A stretch of 64,000 nt of DNA from Amborella trichopoda (lineage: Eukaryota > Streptophyta > Magnoliopsida > Amborellales > Amborellaceae): contig NW_006499905.1 of the NCBI RefSeq assembly GCF_000471905.2, positions 2,690,370-2,754,369 of the forward strand, in the 5' to 3' direction. The notes below the pieces were generated by a model. That model searched no databases. It worked only from the letters and a program-made list of their open reading frames with translations, and was not told the DNA's origin. Made by a program: the position numbers and the translations under genes. Numbering within the stretch: the first letter of the stretch is position 1; every line of letters begins with the position of its first letter. This document shows, one piece after another, positions 44,160-64,000 of the stretch.

Positions 44160-45930
44160 TTACAATTATCAGTTACATTTATATGAAACAATTAGTTAGC
44201 ATATTATATTACTATTACACGAAGTTTTGTAATCTTAAATGTTCAATGGTATACCGAAGCAACCACGTTACCTTTGAACTAATTCTACCATGACACATAG
44301 TTACCCGAACTAACTCATATTTTATGGGCTTGTTTGGATGATAGTCAATTTTATTTTTAATATAACTAAAACTATATATACTTTAGATAATATTATTATA
44401 TTAATTTTTTGGTACATATCTTGTAATTAATACATATAATATAATATAATTATTATCATTTTGGCAATTTGTAGCTATTTTTTGGGAAAATATAAATTTT
44501 GAATAAATTATGTTAACAAAATAAATGTTTAAAAATATAAATTTATATGTAAAACTACCTATAATTTATCTCACATAATAACTTGATAAAGATAGACATT
44601 CTCAAACAACAATAGATAATTCGTTGTGAAGATCAACTTTATTAAAAGTTTAAAGGGTTTTGTAAAAGTACTCTACATATGGAGTATTTTTTTAATGTAC
44701 TCAATATTTATTGGATATTTATTACCTTTATTTTGTAATACAAAATTTTTCAAACAAGAGTAATTTTAGTTAATAAGAGGGGTCTAATTTAATAAAAATT
44801 ATTGATATTTTATTGGTAATTAAAAAATAAATAATTTCATTTATAAATGATATCGTTTTCAACTATAGTTAATAATCAATAAATTTTATTTTATCTTGAC
44901 TAATTACAGAAAATATTTCTAGACAAAAAAGTTTCTACATTGTTGACTGGGGATATCAATTGTCCGAAAATATTGAGTACATTATAGAAATACTCAATAG
45001 CGATATAGAGGATTATAATCTAGAAATCATTCATTCTTAGCTAATAAAATATAATTTTAACTACATTATTTACCTACCATAAGTTATATTTTCAGTTTTT
45101 TTGTATAGTCTTTTTTTTTTCCTTTATGTTTGCATTTTCAATTATAGTATTTAATGCCATAATTGAAGATATTGAAATTACTTTTATTCATATTAGTAAA
45201 TTTATTATTTACTTACAAATAAATATTTTTTGAAAGTTGTTGTAATGATATTATTTACTTGTATTATTAAATGTATTATTTACTCATAAGTAAATATTAT
45301 TTAGAAAATTAATAAAAAGAAATAAAAAATGAGAAAACAAAGAGAACATTATTTTCTTTTAATGAAATTATAGTTTCTATAACATGCGCTATGAGCATAA
45401 AAATAAGAGTAGTGTTATTAATGAACATAGAATTATTGTTAAACATAATGACAGTGTCATATTTCAGTTAATCTTATTTGTTTTGTTCTTCCTTCTTTTT
45501 TGCATTCTCAATTATATTATTTTTAATACTAAATTAATTGAAAGAACATTTACATATAAGTAAATTTTAATTTTGAAAAACAGTCCCATAAATTTCATAT
45601 TTTCTAATCAAATTCCTTTATTTCAAACATAAAGTGTACTTCTATTTTATTTCATTTTCTATTGGACAAATTTAGTTCAAAGTTGGTATGTATATATTTC
45701 ACACTATCAACCACTGATAAAAAATATTTATAAAATACCTAGGGGCAGTTTACTAATTTTATTTATTTTATAATATTTGTATATATTTTCTATAGGTGTT
45801 TTGATTGTAAAAGCATTGACATATCAAATTTAAGATTGATATAATGTGTAAAAAAATAAAAAAAATAAATTTATATTATCAATGGGACTTCTTGTAAACT
45901 ATGAAATACATGGAACTATTTTTAAAAAGA
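44160..45930. other. Very A/T-rich intergenic DNA
   Basis: No gene. Words such as 'ttatttactta' and 'aagtaaata' recur (for example 45,200-45,330, 45,540-45,570 and 46,465-46,550), suggesting a decayed short repeat. Confidence 0.45.
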
Positions 45931-45934
45931 AAGT

Positions 45935-46168
45935 ATATAATGAGACCATTTATCTTTTGTAAAAGTTGGTCACAATTAATCTCGACCATTGGATGTCAAA
46001 TCGGGTGGTTGCATTCATTTCATTGACCATGCTTAAAGTTCAAAAATAATTTTCTCGAACTTTATGACACACCTTAGCTATTAAATTTCACATTGGATGA
46101 TTGTAAGTAATTGTGACATTCCCATACAAAAGGTAAATGGTTTTATTATATACAATCCGATTTTTAAA
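45935..46168. mobile_element. MITE family M2 copy (left of a tandem pair)
   Basis: Starts GTATATAATGAGACCATTTA and ends AAATGGTTTTATTATATAC, inverted ends. Inside are 'ggtcacaattaatctcgacc' and 'catttcattgaccatgc'. It stands head to tail with the copy at 46,186 with less than 20 bp between them. Confidence 0.8.
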
Positions 46169-46185
46169 TTAAGAATGTATATAGG

Positions 46186-46401
46186 GAGACCATTTACTTT
46201 TTGTACAAGGTGGTCACAATCAATTTTGACTATTGAATGTGAAATTGGATGGCTGCATTTATTTCAATGACCAAGCTCAAAGTTCAAAATATATTTTTTC
46301 GAGCTTTGTGGCATACAAGCTATCAAATTTCACATCAAAAAGTTGTAAATAATTGTGACCTCCCTGTATAAAAGATAAATGGTCCATTATATACAATCCC
46401 G
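46186..46401. mobile_element. MITE family M2 copy (right of a tandem pair)
   Basis: Starts 'atatagggagaccatttact' and ends AAATGGTCCATTATATACAATCC. Similar to its left neighbour over its full length but diverged at many sites, so the pair is old or arose by two insertions. Confidence 0.8.
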
Positions 46402-46404
46402 GAT

Positions 46405-47670
46405 AAATATTTAATACAAAACATGACTTATATGTAAGTTTTCCTAATTTAAATTATCTTTACTTATATTATAAAATATATTATTTACTTATAGATAAAT
46501 ATTCTACAAAATTTTAATAAATATATTTTCATTTATAAGTAAATGGAAAAGTAGTACATGCATCACGAGATGCGCCTTTATAATAGTGTCCGCTAACACA
46601 CTAAACATCCATCCTGTACACGGATGTTAAAAAAGCGGTCATCCCACAAAAATTTAAAATCGATGATGTCAAAATTATATAAAAAACTCATATTTTGTTT
46701 TTAATTTTTATTTTTATTTTTCAGATTCATCATGGCAGACATATTTTTTCGGAGATCTTTATTCCTTAAAATTTCAAATGCAAAATCTATCTTTAAAATA
46801 TATTTTAGAGGGAGGACTCATTTAATCAAAGTCATAAAAACCATGTCCATAAATAAATACAATATCAGTAAGTAAATAAATAAATAAATAAATATATTAT
46901 TTAAGTATAAAATTTATTTATTTATTCTTACCATTTAGGTTTGGATTTGGAAATTGTAAAAAACAAGAAAAATACAAAAACTAGATAATAGAAAGACATA
47001 AATGAATAAATATATAAGATTTTTTTTGTATTTACTAATACTAGTTAGATTACGTGCATTGCACGTAAAAATTAAATAAATAATAGTATAAATAATTGTG
47101 TAAATATATAGTAAAGAGTACATAAAATACACAATAAATATTTATATAATATTCACATAGAAGACACAAATCCAACAAACATAAGCACATCTCTCTCTCT
47201 CTGTATGTATATATATACACACACATTAAACATAAGCACCACCCTCTCGTTGAGATCAAGGATATGTATGTAACTTTTGATTATTGATAATGCATGTAAC
47301 TCCTCCTATAGTAAACGAGCATCATATAAGAACTCTATAAACGATGCCATTTTTGTCATATGAATTGCACTTAAGAAACTCTATTCTCATGCATTTTCTT
47401 TGGAAAATTCCAAAGAGCACAACTATGAACTCATCTCTTCTCTTTCTTTCTTTATCGATGATACAAAAAGGGAATAGAGCCTTTTTTAAAAAATTTAGAA
47501 TTAACCAAAGAGAAGATAAAGAGAAAGAAAGATTTATTAAAAAATAAAAAAGATAAATGAAGTAAAAAGGCCATGTGTCAAAATAATAAAAGAAGATTAA
47601 TGTAAAAAAAAAAAACAGATGGATAAAACCCAAGTTTAAAACGAAAAACGAGATAAATATCGACGTAGAT
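46405..47670. other. Intergenic DNA upstream of the poly(A) polymerase gene
   Basis: A/T-rich. An (AAAT)n microsatellite lies at 46,868-46,902. 'tactagttagattacgtgcattgcacg' at 47,037-47,066 contains a short palindrome (TGCA-centred) of a kind often at transposon ends. CT and AT/CA runs occupy 47,190-47,226. No coding exon on either strand; the minus frames at 46,935-47,259 and 47,322-47,633 are A/T-driven. Confidence 0.45.
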
Positions 47671-47675
47671 TTTTC

Positions 47676-47685
47676 CTATATATAG
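47676..47685 (+). promoter_or_regulatory. Putative TATA box of the PAPS gene
   Basis: CTATATATAG, a consensus plant TATA box, stands about 600 bp before the start codon and about 75 bp before a CT-rich leader tract (47,757-47,774) typical of plant transcription starts. Transcription would begin near 47,710. This is inference from motif and spacing. Confidence 0.5.
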
Positions 47686-47756
47686 ATCTAGACTATTCAA
47701 TTTTCCGACATTGGAAACGACTTTTCTCATATCTTTTTCTTTCCTTTATCTTTTAC

Positions 47757-47774
47757 CTCTCTCTCTCTCTCTCT
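47757..47774 (+). repeat. (CT)n tract in the PAPS leader
   Basis: Short CT microsatellite within the presumed 5' untranslated leader. Pyrimidine-rich tracts near the transcription start are common in plant housekeeping genes. Confidence 0.8.
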
Positions 47775-48099
47775 GAAAACCGCTTCCTCTCTTCGGTGGT
47801 TTTAGGGTTTGGACCTTTTCTCCCTTTAGGTGGTTTTGGGGGGTCAGGGCATCCAGTCGCTAAACCTCTTATTGTTTTCTGGTCCTTCTTGGCCTTGGAG
47901 TTTCGCGTTTTCTTCTTTCCTGTTAACTTTTGAGGGTTTGGATTTGATTCTTGCTATATCTATTGGTTCTAGGGTTTGGACCTCTGAGGATAGCGAACAG
48001 GTGGTTTTAGGGCTTGGAATTCTGCGAATTGCAGGGCTGGTTTTTCTTGTGTGGCGGATTTACAGTTTCTTGGTTTGGACGGCGTGGATCTCGTCTGGT

Positions 48100-48126
48100 A
48101 TGGTCAATGGAAGGGAGGGATCGTGA
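48100..48126 (+). CDS. Upstream ORF 1 in the PAPS leader (8 codons)
   Basis: ATG at 48,100 opens MVNGREGS and stops at TGA 48,124-48,126. The stop overlaps the ATG of the next upstream ORF (TGATG). If the leader is not spliced here, scanning ribosomes meet this ATG before the main start at 48,291. Whether it is translated is unknown. Confidence 0.35.
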   Translation: MVNGREGS

Positions 48127-48158
48127 TGGCCCATGAGGCTCGTTCGTGGGGGATCTGA
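48126..48158 (+). CDS. Upstream ORF 2 in the PAPS leader (10 codons)
   Basis: ATG at 48,126 opens MAHEARSWGI and stops at 48,156-48,158. It begins in the stop codon of upstream ORF 1. A third upstream ATG at 48,133 opens a longer frame that reaches a stop near 48,254. Together they could limit translation of the main frame, if they are in the mature leader. Confidence 0.35.
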   Translation: MAHEARSWGI

Positions 48159-48290
48159 GTGGATCTTCTTGTGCAAGAAGCGAGATTTGGGGGTTTTCCC
48201 TGGTTTTTTGTTCGTTCTTGGTTTTTTTTTTTTTCTTGTTTCTCATTCGCTTTGAGAGGGGGACAAACGTGAAGGTCTCTGGTATTCAAA

Positions 48291-61643
<13,353 letters not shown>

Positions 61644-62330
61644 GCTTTTCTCCTGCTTGTCCCCTTCTTGGGAAACCATGTAAGTCCAACGCTAACTTTT
61701 CTGAACTCATGGAAATTTCTCCTGCAAGTTGTGCCCCCAGAAAAAAAAAATAAAAGAAGAAAGAAAAAAAGAAAAAGAAACTAGAAAAAAGGAAGAAAAG
61801 AGGGAGAAAAGCGGAGAGGAAATCAAAGAAAATTGGAGAAGGGTGCGCTTAAGGAAGGAGAAAGCCCGCTATTGTTTGGAATGGTTAGATTCTTTTACTA
61901 CGCTGGCTCTTCTGATTCGGGTATTCAGGCTCTTTCATCGATGAAAAAAATATGTGGAAATTGGATGTACGCTTGTGTACAGAGGTGGCTTTCCATGGTT
62001 TCCAATTTGTTCAGCTGCAGAGGCCACGCAACGAGAGATTTGTTTGGGTCCTAACAGAGGTTATTTTTATTAATCATATGTATTTGTAAGTATTTTAGAG
62101 AGCTTTTAGGGTTTGAGTGTGCTTGTGTCCTAGTATGGAATTTTAGGCAAGTTTCAGATTGTTATTTAGGACAGATTTGGTCTAGATCAGGGTCTTACTT
62201 TTCATTTGTAGGTTTTCAGGACATGGAACGTCAAAGACATGTTCGTTTTTTCTTTTTTGGTTGATTGTAATACATTGAACAGATTAACATAATTGTTCTT
62301 GTAAAAATTAGTTTGCTGTTCTTTTGTACG
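61644..62330 (+). other. Probable 3' untranslated region of PAPS
   Basis: Begins right after the stop codon. It contains an A/G-rich stretch (61,740-61,815) and no coding exon. A CATGTAAGT at about 61,677 could be a donor for an intron in the 3' untranslated region. A poly(A) site was not pinned; 'ttgattgtaatacatt' near 62,262-62,276 is a possible upstream element. Confidence 0.4.
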
Positions 62331-62501
62331 TGACTCTCTCTCCTATTTCTTTAATTTGTGAAGCCCTGCAGTCCCTCTCCATTTAGTCATCAATGATGCA
62401 TGTGCAGGATCTTTCAGTATGAATGCGCTCTCCCTCACTCAGATTTAAACTCTAATTCGTTAATTATACCAAAGATGTTGGTCTCTCTCACTCGCCCTCG
62501 G

Positions 62502-62521
62502 TATATATATATATATATATT
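62502..62521. repeat. (TA)n microsatellite
   Basis: About ten TA units follow 'cgccctcgg'. Confidence 0.9.
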
Positions 62522-62534
62522 AGGGGCAAATCTG

Positions 62535-62800
62535 CAGCCCCATAAACAATGATAGTTATGGCAGTTTGAAAACCTTCAAATCGATCATCTTGGCTCTGAC
62601 TATTAGTATGTATTAGTAGTGAAAATAAAAGCAGCACTTCATGCCTAAAAAATAGTGTATATTGTAAGGTGTCTAAATCGTCTAATTTGTCCAAAACAAT
62701 AGTATCTACGGATATGCAAGATCTGGGATTTTTTTTTAACGTCAAATTTTATAATGGGTGTTGGAAATTGATTTTAGAACTATTATGGAGATTTCAATGC
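62535..62800 (+). mobile_element. MITE family M1 copy (very degenerate)
   Basis: Words 'aaaccttcaaatcgatcatctt', 'aaaaaatagtgtatattg' and 'aaatcgtctaatttgtcc' follow the M1 order ('ctctaattgatcatct', 'aaaaatagtgcatctt', 'agaccgtccattttc'). Ends are lost. Confidence 0.45.
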
Positions 62801-64000
62801 CCAAGGTGCATTTAAGAGAGAATTTGAGTTGGGGCTCTTTGTTTCCATAACAACACTTGCGCCCACTGCGCAATTTGGAATGGCATCCATGGTGAGTTTA
62901 AATTGTGCCTGCCCCAGTCTCCGTTAAAAGGATGCGTGATTACGACTAATGCCCTTGATGAGTCAGGCAGCCAGCCTTTAGGAGACTCGGGGGGCGTGGT
63001 CCACTTTTTACATGTGTTTACCTTTAACCCCAAATTTTTAACTGTACCATTCCAACACTCGTAAATTTTACCGACCTTTTGGAGACCATGCTAAGACTCT
63101 CTCTGCTAGAATTTTATGAGTAGAAAGAAATCTTCAAAGATGTGTGCTTACTTTGTTTGTAGCCAAAGCTTCAAGAGTTGCTCATATTGTTTATTTGGAG
63201 CTACATGGAAGTAGTATTTTTTTTCTTTAACATCTTATGTTTATGTAAGAAAATTACTTTCTTTCTCACTCCCTCGTATAAATTTTCATATTCATGCTTG
63301 AATTTATTTACAATTTTTATGTTTTATTATATACCATAAATTGTAATTCTTGAAAAAGAAAAGTGGAACTCTTTGCTGCGGGTATAGAATTACAGTCTTT
63401 ACATTAAAGTTGATCTGTAGTTTTGAGTGAACAACACAATTCCTACTTGTTTCTTATACACCTTATGTATATGCAAGTTTATTAGTTTGCACAAGCATAA
63501 TAATAAGTCCTTTGGCTTTTTTCAAAGGTGGTGATCGCAATTCCAATATCATTTTTCTTTTTACCTAGTTTGTGGAGTGTGCCCGAAAGGCATTGGGGCT
63601 GTCACAAACGCAGAGACGTTGTCCCTATATCTCGACATTTTGGGTGAATTTAGCAATCTATAAGATGTCACAAGAATTTGAGTTAAATTGTAATGGTGCT
63701 ATTCTTTTTCATAAGCTAAAACAATAAGACTTTGAAATATTCATTAGGATTGCCTATGAAGAAATTTGTTAGTGGTGGGGGAATGGTAGATCTAGAAGCC
63801 TTGAGTAAGACTCTTCCTTGTAGAATCCATTAAAACGATCGAGAGCATTACGCTGCGGCACATACTCTTTGCTTTATTGGCGAACTCTTTCTTGAATAAG
63901 AAGGAAAAGAAAAATGCGTTTCTAAAATATTTACAAAATAAGGGCCAAATTGTAATTTTTTTTTTCTTACCCCGCTTAAAAATATTTTTAAAAGGGAACA
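62801..64000. other. Intergenic, no supported gene
   Basis: No coding exon was recognised on either strand. The segment at 62,870-63,010 is GC-richer and might be an old repeat. The rest is A/T-rich to the window end. Confidence 0.4.

Noticed and set aside
47830..48126. 98-codon frame upstream of PAPS exon 1
   Set aside because: It opens at a GTG rather than an ATG, has no domain, and overlaps the presumed untranslated leader. Only its last codons from ATG 48,100 form a real short upstream ORF.
61729..62054. Lys/Glu-rich frame after the PAPS stop
   Set aside because: A purine-rich low-complexity tract in the probable 3' untranslated region; the conserved protein end lies upstream at 61,641.

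Overview
The window looks like nuclear DNA of a flowering plant. It is AT-rich and gene-poor, full of decayed Ty1/copia elements, LINE tails and small inverted-repeat transposons, and carries a decayed plastid fragment (ycf2 end plus ycf15). Its one convincing host gene has 13 coding exons with plant-type introns. I cannot name the species.

Layout. 1-1,900: CT microsatellites and A/T-rich DNA with no gene. 1,900-3,150: a degenerate GGGTC-rich repeat and a small inverted-repeat element. 3,772-8,843: a decayed Ty1/copia element on the minus strand with both LTRs, a primer-binding site and gag-protease-integrase-reverse transcriptase-RNase H remnants. 8,850-22,600: intergenic DNA with several MITE families, an LTR remnant, hAT-type elements with 8-bp target duplications, and one strong foldback. 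22,600-29,835: a nested transposon cluster holding a solo LTR-like piece, two copies of a hAT-like element joined tail to tail around a palindrome, a tandem array, a 20-N assembly gap, and a third copy (27,954-29,464) inserted into an older MITE. 29,960-33,690: a 5'-truncated plus-strand Ty1/copia element. 33,690-47,600: more MITEs, a LINE fragment, a hAT-type element, the plastid insertion at about 40,050-40,594, and weak gene-like debris at 42,547-43,504.

47,676-61,643 plus strand: a complete canonical nuclear poly(A) polymerase gene (PAPS type). Thirteen coding exons join in frame into 681 codons plus stop, with the three catalytic aspartates, the central and RNA-binding regions, a basic nuclear-localisation-like stretch and the conserved C-terminal end. 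Eleven introns are GT-AG; the last is GC-AG with a perfect GC-donor consensus. The introns hold microsatellites, tandem duplications, MITEs, LINE tails and an LTR-like remnant. 61,644-64,000 is the 3' side of that gene and intergenic DNA.

I found no gene cluster, CRISPR array, tRNA or rRNA gene, and no convincing new molecular system. The observations most worth follow-up are the GC-AG intron, the repeated splice-site motif and possible retained-intron isoform of intron 10, the overlapping short upstream ORFs, and the nested or palindromic hAT-like family.
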